The translations under genes were made by a program, and so were the position numbers. DNA of 49,509 nt, from positions 1 to 49,509 of the forward strand of contig BRLC01000024.1 of assembly GCA_024343425.1 (NCBI GenBank), given 5' to 3'. Source of the DNA: Rhizobiaceae bacterium MnEN-MB40S. Its GTDB lineage: Bacteria > Pseudomonadota > Alphaproteobacteria > Rhizobiales > Rhizobiaceae. Below, in pieces: positions 16,875 to 24,167 of the stretch (positions are counted from its first letter, which is position 1; each line of letters starts with the position of its first letter). The notes beneath the pieces were generated by a model. It made no database searches. It had not been told where the DNA came from and saw only the letters and a program-made list of their open reading frames with translations.

Positions 16875-16913
16875 CCATATGAACTTGATTGTCCGTCCAT
16901 ATGATCCTACATT
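16875..16913 (+). promoter_or_regulatory. Candidate autoregulated promoter of the toxin-antitoxin operon
   Basis: CCATATGA occurs at 16875-16882 and again at 16897-16904, exactly 22 bases apart (about two helical turns), and each contains the palindrome CATATG. TTGATT at 16885-16890 and TACATT at 16908-16913, 17 bases apart, form a plausible sigma-70 promoter in which the second repeat lies within the spacer. Antitoxins of this class usually repress their own promoter, so these repeats are the likely operator. This is inference from layout. Confidence 0.5.
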
Positions 16914-16933
16914 GAACTCAATTGGAGCCACAC

Positions 16934-17323
16934 ATGGAAAACGCGGTCATTCAGCGGTCAGCAGGCGATGTCCAGGCCGTCGCGCTCAAGGCCTATGGCA
17001 GGATCGCTCAGGCGTGGTCGCTGACGGGTCGGGAGGCCGCGGCCCTGGCCGACATGTCGGAATCGACCTGGAAACGCGCGCGCAAGCCGGGTTTCGCCGG
17101 AGACCTGACACGCGACCAGATGCTGCGCCTCAGCGCCCTGACGGGTCTCTACAAGTCGCTGGAACTCTATTTCAATCCGCCGATCGCCCAACGATGGGTG
17201 AAGCTTCCGAACCGCGGCCCGGAGTTCGAAGGCCGAACCCCGCTCACCGCCATGATCGATGGCGGCCTGCCCAAAATCCTGCGTGTGCGCGCCTATCTCG
17301 ACGCCTTGCGGGGCGGCGTTTGA
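16934..17323 (+). CDS. Xre/MbcA/ParS-type antitoxin (DUF2384)
   Basis: The 129-residue protein has an Xre-like helix-turn-helix in the middle (LTGREAAALADMSESTWKRA) and the C-terminal toxin-binding domain of this antitoxin class, seen in EGRTPLTAMIDGGLPKILRV at about 100-119. Antitoxins of this type bind and block a RES-domain toxin and repress the operon. The ATG at 16934 follows GGAG by six bases. Its stop overlaps the toxin start codon (TTGA at 17320-17323), which ensures antitoxin is made first. The pair looks intact and probably functional. Confidence 0.88.
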   Translation: MENAVIQRSAGDVQAVALKAYGRIAQAWSLTGREAAALADMSESTWKRARKPGFAGDLTRDQMLRLSALTGLYKSLELYFNPPIAQRWVKLPNRGPEFEGRTPLTAMIDGGLPKILRVRAYLDALRGGV

Positions 17324-18012
17324 AGATCACCGGCGTCAATGATCGCGGATTGATCCGGCTTATCCCCGAAACCCGTCACAAACCGCCTGTACTGCGCGGC
17401 CTCGTCGACACGGACGAGGAAGCCGCCATTCTGGCCGAACTCGAAGGCGAAACCAGCGCGCGCCTCGTCGCCGAGCGCGACGGCGGCCCTGCCCTCGACC
17501 GGCGCGAGCTCGTCTTTGCGCGGCGCGCGCATGACCTCAAGGTCTATGGGCAAACCCATATCAACGCGGCCTTCACCTATACGCGCCCGAGCGGCAACCG
17601 TTTCAACAGCGGCGACCGGGGCGCCTGGTATTGCAGTTACGATGTGCTGACATCCGCCGAAGAAGTGGGTTTCCATCGCACCAGGGAACTAGCAAATATC
17701 GGGATCTACGAGGACGAGGCGCGCTACGTTGAACTTCTGGCGGACTTTATCGGCGACTTTCCAGATCTCGACGGCGCCCCGGAGCATCCGGCGCTCGATC
17801 CCGATCCGGAAATCGGTTATCCGGAGGGGCAGATGCTCGCGAAGACGCTTCGCCGGCAGGGATATCGCGGACTGCTCTATCCTTCGGCGCGGCGTCCGGG
17901 CGGTCGGTGTTTTGTCGCCTTCGATCCGGGCATCGTCCAGAATGTGCGCCCCGGCGCAAGCTGGAGACTGATCTGGAAAGGCGCGCCCGACTTTTCCATC
18001 GAGGGACTTTGA
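17320..18012 (+). CDS. RES-domain toxin (NAD+-degrading type)
   Basis: The 230-residue protein contains a RES domain, including RPSGNRFNSGDRGAWYCS with the conserved arginine and tyrosine region, then SAEEVGFHRTRELA with the conserved glutamate. Characterised members (MbcT type) consume NAD+ by phosphorolysis or hydrolysis and halt growth. The start is taken as the TTG at 17320 because it overlaps the antitoxin stop in a TTGA, and no good ATG lies nearby. An N-terminal part of about 60 residues before the RES core is longer than in minimal RES toxins. It is the toxin partner of the preceding gene. Confidence 0.85.
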   Translation: MKITGVNDRGLIRLIPETRHKPPVLRGLVDTDEEAAILAELEGETSARLVAERDGGPALDRRELVFARRAHDLKVYGQTHINAAFTYTRPSGNRFNSGDRGAWYCSYDVLTSAEEVGFHRTRELANIGIYEDEARYVELLADFIGDFPDLDGAPEHPALDPDPEIGYPEGQMLAKTLRRQGYRGLLYPSARRPGGRCFVAFDPGIVQNVRPGASWRLIWKGAPDFSIEGL

Positions 18013-19094
18013 AGCGAAAGCACATGGATCTCAGCCTTCCGAAAATGCTCGCCGTTATGGCGCTGCTGCCTGCGCTGCAAGCTTGCAATCCCGCCTATTA
18101 CGCCAGTTCCGTTGGCGGCCATATCAAGATCGTGTCGTCCAGCCAGCCGGTGGACAGGCTTCTGGAGCGTCGCGACATCAACCCGGATCTGAAGGAGCGG
18201 CTCGCGATATCACGGGAGATACGCGACTACGCGTCGGAGCAATTGGCGCTGCCGGACAACGCCAGTTACCGGCGATATGTCGACACCGGCAGAGAGTATG
18301 TGTCGTGGGCTGTGTACTCGTCGCCGGAGTTTTCCGTTGGCCTCAATTCCTGGTGTTTCCCGATCTATGGCTGCGTGCCCTATCGCGGCTATTTTTCCGA
18401 AGAAGCCGCGGAGGCGTTCGCCGAAACCCTGCGCGAGCAGGACATGGACGTCTATGTCGGCGGCGTGCCGGCCTACTCATCGCTCGGCTGGTTCGACGAT
18501 CCGTTGATGAACACGATGGTCATTCGCGGAGACGTCTATCTTGCGGGCGTCGTGTTTCATGAGCTCGCCCACCAACGGGTCTATGTCCAGAACGATTCGA
18601 ACTTCAATGAGGCCTTCGCCGTCACGGTAGAGGAAAACGGCGTCGAGAAATGGCTGCGCGAGCGCGGCGAGGACGCTGTCTTGAAAGACTATGAAGCGGG
18701 TCTGCGACGCTACAAGGATTTCCAGATTCTGGTGACGGAAACACGCCAGGAGCTTGCAAGGATTTACGCGTCGGACATCTCAGTCGAGGAAATGCGCACT
18801 GCCAAGGCAAGGGAGATCGAGCGTTTGCGGGCGCGGTATCGACAATTGCGGGACGGAAAATGGAAGGGGTATCGCGGCTTCGATCGCTGGTTCGACGAGC
18901 CGATCAACAACGCCAGGCTTGCGACCATATCCGTCTATGGCGATCTCGTGTCCGACTTCAAAAGATTGTTCGATCTTTGCGCCGGCAATCATGAACGGTT
19001 CTACGGCGCAGTCGAATATCTGGCGCAATTTGAGAGGAGCGAGCGGGAAGAGGCTTTGAAAACAGCTTCGGCCTGCTTGGCAGGTAGAGTCTAG
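18009..19094 (+). CDS. Lipoprotein metallopeptidase, putative aminopeptidase family
   Basis: The 361-residue protein starts with a lipoprotein signal ending ALLPALQAC (C26), so it is likely lipid-anchored and periplasmic. The zinc motif HELAHQ at about 184-189 followed by FNEAFAVTVEE identifies a gluzincin-like peptidase of the 'putative aminopeptidase' family. The TTG at 18009 overlaps the toxin stop (TTGA) and gives a basic N-region (KRKH) preceded by GAGG; an ATG at 18024 is an alternative with a poor signal N-region. This is the second TTGA overlap in a row, so toxin and peptidase are translated in series. Confidence 0.8.
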   Translation: MKRKHMDLSLPKMLAVMALLPALQACNPAYYASSVGGHIKIVSSSQPVDRLLERRDINPDLKERLAISREIRDYASEQLALPDNASYRRYVDTGREYVSWAVYSSPEFSVGLNSWCFPIYGCVPYRGYFSEEAAEAFAETLREQDMDVYVGGVPAYSSLGWFDDPLMNTMVIRGDVYLAGVVFHELAHQRVYVQNDSNFNEAFAVTVEENGVEKWLRERGEDAVLKDYEAGLRRYKDFQILVTETRQELARIYASDISVEEMRTAKAREIERLRARYRQLRDGKWKGYRGFDRWFDEPINNARLATISVYGDLVSDFKRLFDLCAGNHERFYGAVEYLAQFERSEREEALKTASACLAGRV

Positions 19095-19120
19095 ATAATT
19101 CGATCGCTGCTTATTGCGTC

Positions 19121-19154
19121 TCCCCCGCCCGAACGGAATGTCCGTAGCGGGGGA
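19121..19154. terminator. Nested stem-loop between convergent genes
   Basis: TCCCCCGC at 19121-19128 pairs with GCGGGGGA at 19147-19154, and inside it CGGA at 19134-19137 pairs with TCCG at 19141-19144. It sits between two convergent genes, 26 bases after one stop and 11 bases from the other. No T-tract follows on either strand, so it is not a standard intrinsic terminator, but its position fits a bidirectional transcript end or RNA-stability structure. Confidence 0.45.
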
Positions 19155-19165
19155 AACTGGAAGGC

Positions 19166-20698
19166 TTACTGGCTGCCCGGCGAACCGGCGGTCAATTCTT
19201 CCATCACATTGTCGAGCGAGAAGCTGCCCGGCTTCTGGCGCGGCGGGAACTCCTTGAAGCTCTGCAGCCACCGTCCAACATAGGCCGCGGCCGGAGCGAT
19301 GGCGAACATGTGTTCAAGATACCATCTCTGGAATCCCATTGCATGTTCCTGCTCGGCTCTCTCGAAGGGATCCATCCGAAGATTGGTCAACAGGGGAGCG
19401 CGCAGCGTTTCGAAAGGCCGCTGCCAAACTTCCAGACCCTCCGCGTTCTGCTTCATGAAGGTCACCTTCCAGTCATCGTAACGCAGGGCCGCGACGTCGC
19501 CGTCGTCGGTCCAGTAGATGAAGTCGTGACGCGGCCAGTCGCCTTCGCCCTTGAAGGCGGGCAACAGATTGTAGCCGTCCAGGTGCACATGGTAGTCGCG
19601 GCCGATCGCCTGAACGCCGCCTTCAAGCAACTGTTCCTTGATGTCGGGATTGCCCGCAGCGGCAAGCAGCGTCGGCAACATGTCCTCATGGGCGGCAAGG
19701 TCGTTGATCACGGTCCCGGGTTCGATCACGCCCGGCCAGCGGATCATCGTCGGAACGCGGAAGCCGCCTTCCCACTGGGTGTTCTTTTCGCCCTTGAACA
19801 TGGTCGTTCCGCCATCGGGCCAGGTGAACGTCTCCGCGCCGTTATCGGTGGAGTACATCACGATGGTGTTGTCGGTGATTCCGAGTTCGTCCAGCTTGTC
19901 GAGCAACTGGCCGACATCCGTGTCATGCTGCGCCATGCCATCGGCGTAGATGCCGTACCCTGTCTTGCCTTCCCATTCGGGAGACAGATGCGTGAAGATA
20001 TGCATGCGGGTGGAATTCCACCAGACGAAGAACGGTTTGCCCTGCGCGTGCGCCCGGTCGATGAAATCGAGGGCGGCTGCCGTGGTTTCCTGGTCCACGG
20101 TTTCCATACGCTTGCGCGTCAGCGGACCTGTGTCCTCGATGTCCCCGTCGGCGGAGGATTTTATAACGCCGCGCGGGCCAAATTTCTCGCGGAATGCCGG
20201 GTCCTTTGGATAATCCGGGTTTTCAGGCTCTTCTTCGGCGTTAAGATGGTAGAGGTTGCCGAAAAACTCATCGAAACCGTGATTGGTCGGCAGCATTTCA
20301 TCGCGATCGCCGAGATGGTTCTTGCCGAATTGTCCCGTGGCGTATCCCAGAGGCTTCAGGAGGCCGGCGATCGTTGGATCCTCGACCATCATGCCTTCAG
20401 GAGCTCCTGGCAGGCCTACCTTGGTCAGACCTGTCCGGATCGGCGACTGGCCGGTAACGAACGCCGCGCGGCCGGCCGTGCAGCTTTGCTGGCCGTACCA
20501 GTCGGTGAAAAGAGCGCCTTCCTGTGCGACCCGATCGATATTCGGCGTGCGGAATCCCATCATTCCATGGTTGTAGGCGCTGGTGTTGAATTGGCCGATG
20601 TCATCACCCCAGATGATGAGGATATTTGGCTTGTCCTCTTGAGCATTTGCGAGTGTGACGCCCAAGAACAAAGCGCCGATCGTGTACAGCAGTCGCAT
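19166..20698 (-). CDS. Periplasmic arylsulfatase (type I sulfatase)
   Basis: The 510-residue protein has a Sec signal peptide (MRLLYTIGALFLGVTLANAQ) and the sulfatase fold. C73 in QQSCTAGRAAF matches the C-x-A-x-R motif in which cysteine is converted to formylglycine; metal ligands lie in IIWGDDIG near residue 28-35 and in YSTDNGAE. Type I sulfatases hydrolyse sulfate esters of sugars, steroids or aryl compounds. GGAGG lies five bases upstream of the ATG. No formylglycine-generating enzyme is encoded in this window, so it must be supplied elsewhere. The gene stands alone with an inverted repeat just upstream. Confidence 0.9.
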   Translation of the reverse strand: MRLLYTIGALFLGVTLANAQEDKPNILIIWGDDIGQFNTSAYNHGMMGFRTPNIDRVAQEGALFTDWYGQQSCTAGRAAFVTGQSPIRTGLTKVGLPGAPEGMMVEDPTIAGLLKPLGYATGQFGKNHLGDRDEMLPTNHGFDEFFGNLYHLNAEEEPENPDYPKDPAFREKFGPRGVIKSSADGDIEDTGPLTRKRMETVDQETTAAALDFIDRAHAQGKPFFVWWNSTRMHIFTHLSPEWEGKTGYGIYADGMAQHDTDVGQLLDKLDELGITDNTIVMYSTDNGAETFTWPDGGTTMFKGEKNTQWEGGFRVPTMIRWPGVIEPGTVINDLAAHEDMLPTLLAAAGNPDIKEQLLEGGVQAIGRDYHVHLDGYNLLPAFKGEGDWPRHDFIYWTDDGDVAALRYDDWKVTFMKQNAEGLEVWQRPFETLRAPLLTNLRMDPFERAEQEHAMGFQRWYLEHMFAIAPAAAYVGRWLQSFKEFPPRQKPGSFSLDNVMEELTAGSPGSQ

Positions 20699-20718
20699 CT
20701 TTTCCTCCCGAATTGAGA

Positions 20719-20755
20719 AATAAAGGTTAGGGAACGCACTTACCCTATCTTTATT
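20719..20755. promoter_or_regulatory. Imperfect inverted repeat upstream of the sulfatase, candidate operator
   Basis: AATAAAGGTTAGGG at 20719-20732 is nearly matched by CCCTATCTTTATT at 20743-20755, differing by one inserted and one changed base, with a ten-base centre. It lies 21 bases before the sulfatase start codon, where it could hide or adjoin the promoter. A transcription factor operator or a leader hairpin are both possible. Confidence 0.45.
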
Positions 20756-20868
20756 ACAGCAATGTTAGAAGACCTGTCGGTAAAAACTGCAATTTCTTGT
20801 TGTTCTGTGGAGCGTGCTCGTCTGCTCGTCATAAGACCACTTGCGGTTTTCTGAAAAGACGCCGCCTT

Positions 20869-21666
20869 TCAGTCTGCCTCGTGAACGAGCTTTTCATAGA
20901 GATGCCAGGTCGCGTGCCCGAGGATCGGAAAGATGAAGATCACACCCAGAAGTAGCGGCGCGACGGCCAGCAGGGTCAGCGCGCCGATGATCGCGCCCCA
21001 GCCCAGCATGACCATCGGACTTTTATGAACGGTCCTCAAACTCGTGATCATGGCGGTCACGAAGTCCACGTCCTTGTCGAGCAACAGCGGCATGCCGATG
21101 ACTGTTATCGAATAGAGAACCGTCGCCAGAAAAGCGCCGACAAGCGTTCCGACGATCAGAAAACCGGCGCCTTCGCTTGTCGTCAGCACGACGGACACAA
21201 GTTCATTCATGGACGAGACGGACTGCCATTGCAGAAAGATCGCGAACAAAAGCCGCACCTGATAGGCCCAGATCCAGAAGACGAACAGAACGACGAACGC
21301 CATCCAGCCGAATTCGCGGCGTTGCTGTTTGAATATCACCAGAAATATGTCCGAAGCCGTAAAGGGTTCCGAACGCGCCAACCGGCGTGACATCTCGTAG
21401 AGCCCCGCCGCCAAAAAAGGCGCGACGAGCGGAAAGCCGACGCTGACAAGCACCACGAACCAGATCTGCTGGAATACGAGAAAGCCCGAGAGCAAAACGG
21501 CGCCGAGCAGAGCGTAGAACAGCCCGAAAAAGAGACTGAGACCGGGTCGAGCCAGGAAATCCTGCGCACCGGCGCGCAAAGCCAGTTTCACGTCTTCGAA
21601 AGTCGCGGTTTTGACCGCCAGCTTTATCGGCTGAGCCGAATAATGTTCCTGTTGACCAGCGTCCAT
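20869..21666 (-). CDS. DUF2189 integral membrane protein
   Basis: The 265-residue protein has about six hydrophobic segments between residues 42 and 257 and matches the DUF2189 family, with signs such as VKLALRAGAQDFLARPGLS before the first helix and GMPLLLDKDVDFVTAM in a late loop. The family has no established function, although some members lie beside cytochrome oxidase genes. Here it is flanked by a sulfatase and a small ATPase, which gives no clear functional link. The 273 bases upstream to position 21939 contain no gene I can support. Confidence 0.82.
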   Translation of the reverse strand: MDAGQQEHYSAQPIKLAVKTATFEDVKLALRAGAQDFLARPGLSLFFGLFYALLGAVLLSGFLVFQQIWFVVLVSVGFPLVAPFLAAGLYEMSRRLARSEPFTASDIFLVIFKQQRREFGWMAFVVLFVFWIWAYQVRLLFAIFLQWQSVSSMNELVSVVLTTSEGAGFLIVGTLVGAFLATVLYSITVIGMPLLLDKDVDFVTAMITSLRTVHKSPMVMLGWGAIIGALTLLAVAPLLLGVIFIFPILGHATWHLYEKLVHEAD

Positions 21667-21939
21667 GCTTCCCGGGCCTCCCCACCCCGCGTCAGGCTGC
21701 CGCCTCGCGAGGCCACAGTCTAGATCAAGGCGCGTGTAAATAAAACGGCGCCATCAATTCAAACGCCGAGACAAAACAGGAACAAACTGATGCGTGGCGC
21801 GCCGAACTGTGCTATAAGGGGAGAAGCCCGCCAGCCGTCTCGGGAGCAGCCGAAACCGAGCCTGATTGTTTGTCATGGGCGAGAAATCCGGATTCCCGAA
21901 ACAAAGCCAAATTTTCGCCAAGCTCCCGAAACTCATTTA

Positions 21940-22671
21940 TCATGTTGTTTTTATTGTGTTTTTTAATTCCATATCAGAAAAACTCATTTCACCATCATGC
22001 AGAAAACAGGTCTTTGAAAATGTTTCAGGCCCGATCCTGTTTGGTGCATTGATGTCTCTGATCTCCGGCAGAGGTCGGATTTCGGGGTCGAAAGACCGAT
22101 GAACCTGTGAAAGGAAAACAAGGATAACGCCCCGTGTTCTCGCAAAAAGTCGCAGGTCTTCCATCTGGACTGAAAGTTCCGGCTTGCTGCGCTGCTGGTC
22201 GAGAATTTGCAGATAATCGACAACGGCCAGCGTTCCGGGCGGCGATAGCTTCAATGTGTCTATGATCAGCGCGGCGCTGATATCGTCGGAGGTGACAATG
22301 GTCAGGTTTCGGGAAGAGACATCAGGCGCGAGCGACGCCAAAAGGGCGTCCGCCTCCTGGCGTGTATAGACAAGTGAAAAGAAGGCCGCCATGCGATTTT
22401 GCGCCAAAGCTTCGATCAGTATTTCGAGACCAAGCAGGGTTTTGCCCTGTCCCGGACGGGCGCCGAGAAGCACAAGGTCGCCGTCACTCAGCCGTGCGAG
22501 AATTGACCTGGCCGGAGAATCTTGCGCCGCTGTTGCAGAAAGCAGGCTCCAGGTCGCGAACCCCTCCCGGCGGGCGACCGTGTCGAGCGCCTTGTTAAGA
22601 GCGATGTTCTTTTCGCGAGAAAGCAGTTTGGCCTGGCGTTTCAACCTGTAGATAGGAGCGGAAAATTTCAT
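21940..22671 (-). CDS. DnaB-core-like RecA-fold ATPase, single domain
   Basis: The 243-residue protein is only the ATPase core of a DnaB-like helicase. A short N-terminal helical part (residues 1-50) is followed by Walker A GARPGQGKT at 70-78, Walker B LAVVDYLQI with D152, and the sensor-like VFLSQVHRSFD. It lacks the N-terminal primase-binding domain and the full C-terminal helicase region of replicative DnaB, which is near twice as long. Such short proteins occur in rhizobia annotated as DNA helicases, with unknown role. Its ribosome site GGAGG lies seven bases upstream, inside a small hairpin. A relation to KaiC or RadA cannot be excluded. Confidence 0.75.
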   Translation of the reverse strand: MKFSAPIYRLKRQAKLLSREKNIALNKALDTVARREGFATWSLLSATAAQDSPARSILARLSDGDLVLLGARPGQGKTLLGLEILIEALAQNRMAAFFSLVYTRQEADALLASLAPDVSSRNLTIVTSDDISAALIIDTLKLSPPGTLAVVDYLQILDQQRSKPELSVQMEDLRLFARTRGVILVFLSQVHRSFDPEIRPLPEIRDINAPNRIGPETFSKTCFLHDGEMSFSDMELKNTIKTT

Positions 22672-22672
22672 T

Positions 22673-22704
22673 CGGAGAACCTCCGTTGCGGGCTTTGGCG
22701 CAAC
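22673..22704 (-). promoter_or_regulatory. Two competing hairpins around a ribosome site
   Basis: On the minus strand CGGAG-GTT-CTCCG at 22685-22673 folds around the GGAGG ribosome site of the small ATPase gene, two bases from its ATG. Immediately upstream GTTGCG and CGCAAC (22685-22690 and 22699-22704) form a second stem that shares one base with the first. The first hairpin could hide the ribosome site and the second could release it. This is seen as symmetry only; no ligand or regulator is evident. Confidence 0.35.
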
Positions 22705-23029
22705 CCCTCCTCATGCGCGCCCGAACAGATGGTTCGACAAAGAGACTGCCCCGTATGTCAAATACTTCCCCGGTCGGAGGGAGGGAGGCGCGGGCCAAGC
22801 CTGATTCGAAAGGTTACAGGCGGCGCATAACGGTGGCAAGATAAACTGCTTGCTGAAAGCTGTTGCATGTCGGATCAGGAAGGCTCGCCAATACGATAAC
22901 AGACCCTTTTGGCGCCAGACCTCATATACTTGAGCTTGCCTGCTGTTAAATGGTGGATTTCATAGCGCCAGATAATGTCGGCGCATTCGGCTGGCTTGAC
23001 CGCTAGTCAAAACTAGAAGGACCCTGCAC
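22705..23029. other. Non-coding intergenic stretch between divergent genes
   Basis: No convincing gene is present on either strand. The only structure noticed is TTGAC at 22996-23000 facing GTCAA at 23006-23010, a 15-base dyad ending 19 bases before the next start codon; it could be an operator or part of a promoter. The final AAGGA serves as that gene's ribosome site. Confidence 0.4.
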
Positions 23030-23485
23030 ATGAGCGATAAAAATCGGCCTGCATTTGGCAGCTGTCGATGTGGACACGTCCGCATAGAGGTCTCCGCGCC
23101 CCCGGTCATGACAGCGGCATGCCATTGCCGTGGTTGCCAGCGAATGAGCGCAAGCGCCTTTTCCCTGACTGCTATGGTCCCGATGGGGAAATTTTACGTT
23201 GCTGAAGGCGATCCGGTGAAGGGCGGCATAATGGGACCGCAACTCGACCACTACTTCTGCCCGGACTGCAAGACCTGGATCTTCACGCGGATCACAGGCA
23301 TGGATAATGTCGTCAATGTACGGCCGACGATGTTCGACGAACCCGAATGGAGCCGTCCCTTTATCGAGACCATGACGTCCGAGAAGCTTCCATGGGCGGA
23401 GACCCCCGCCCTTCACAGCTTCGAGGGTTTCCCGACGCCCGAGGCTTTCCCCGCTCTTCTGGCGGAATTCGCAAACCGCCGGTAG
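23030..23485 (+). CDS. GFA-family (glutathione-dependent formaldehyde-activating-like) zinc protein
   Basis: The 151-residue protein has the GFA zinc-binding pattern: GSCRCGHVRI near residues 10-19, CHCRGCQR near 31-38 and CPDCKTWIF near 83-91, supplying cysteines for two zinc sites. The family is named for a protein proposed to join formaldehyde and glutathione, but most members have no proven activity. It starts a short run of plus-strand genes, though an 83-base gap separates it from the next gene, so co-transcription is uncertain. Confidence 0.85.
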   Translation: MSDKNRPAFGSCRCGHVRIEVSAPPVMTAACHCRGCQRMSASAFSLTAMVPMGKFYVAEGDPVKGGIMGPQLDHYFCPDCKTWIFTRITGMDNVVNVRPTMFDEPEWSRPFIETMTSEKLPWAETPALHSFEGFPTPEAFPALLAEFANRR

Positions 23486-23568
23486 GACGCGGCGTCAGAC
23501 AGGCGAACTGTAGCGGCTATCGGGTTTTGTCATGAACACGAAAGCCAAAGTCTGGTATCACGAGTGCC

Positions 23569-24081
23569 ATGCTGTTTCTGATCTCGTTCTCCGGCCTTCC
23601 GGGCGTCGGAAAATCAACGATCGCCAAAGCTCTGGCGAGGGATATTTCGGCCGTCTACGTTCGGGTGGATTCCATTGAAGCGGCGCTCAAAGTGAGTGTG
23701 CTTGGCGTTCCTGATGCGGAAGACGCCGGATACCTGGCGGCGGCCAACATCGCAAAGGACAATCTCGCGCTTGGTCACAACGTGGTCGCCGACACGGTAA
23801 ATCCGGTGTCGGAAACGCGAGCGCTGTGGGCTCAGGTCGGAGCCGACAGCGGCGCCAGACTGGTAAACGTTGAAATCGTGTGTTCGGACAAGATCGAACA
23901 TCGCCGCCGCGTGGAAACGCGCAGTAGCGATATCCGGGGACAGGTTTGTCCAAACTGGAGCGAGGTTGAGCAGCGGCTCTATCAGGAATGGACGCAAGAC
24001 CGGCTGATACTCGATTCAAGCGCATTCCAGGTCAGCGAAAGCACAGCGAAGATCATCGAATATATGAACACAATCGGCTGA
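23569..24081 (+). CDS. P-loop kinase (AAA_33/zeta-toxin-like)
   Basis: The 170-residue protein has a Walker A at GLPGVGKST (9-17) and the layout of small P-loop kinases that phosphorylate metabolites. The acceptor-binding aspartate is likely in VRVDSIEAAL, and ADTVNPVSETRALW forms the second strand region. Relatives include chloramphenicol phosphotransferase-like and zeta-type kinases. No lid-specific motif allows a substrate assignment. The gene lies 87 bases before the amidase gene in the same direction, so it may belong to the same transcript as the amidase and carrier-thioesterase genes. Confidence 0.75.
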   Translation: MLFLISFSGLPGVGKSTIAKALARDISAVYVRVDSIEAALKVSVLGVPDAEDAGYLAAANIAKDNLALGHNVVADTVNPVSETRALWAQVGADSGARLVNVEIVCSDKIEHRRRVETRSSDIRGQVCPNWSEVEQRLYQEWTQDRLILDSSAFQVSESTAKIIEYMNTIG

Positions 24082-24167
24082 ACCGTTTGGGGCTTTCGCG
24101 AGGATCAATGTTTACGGAGCAACAGCGGCCACCCATACTTGGACGACGAACAGCAAAGAGGCGCCGG

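Noticed and set aside
19310..20716. A 468-residue open frame on the plus strand opposite the sulfatase
   Set aside because: It is fully antisense to a gene with clear sulfatase motifs, its translation is rich in arginine, histidine and valine without domain features, and no ribosome site is present. It is a shadow frame caused by high GC content.
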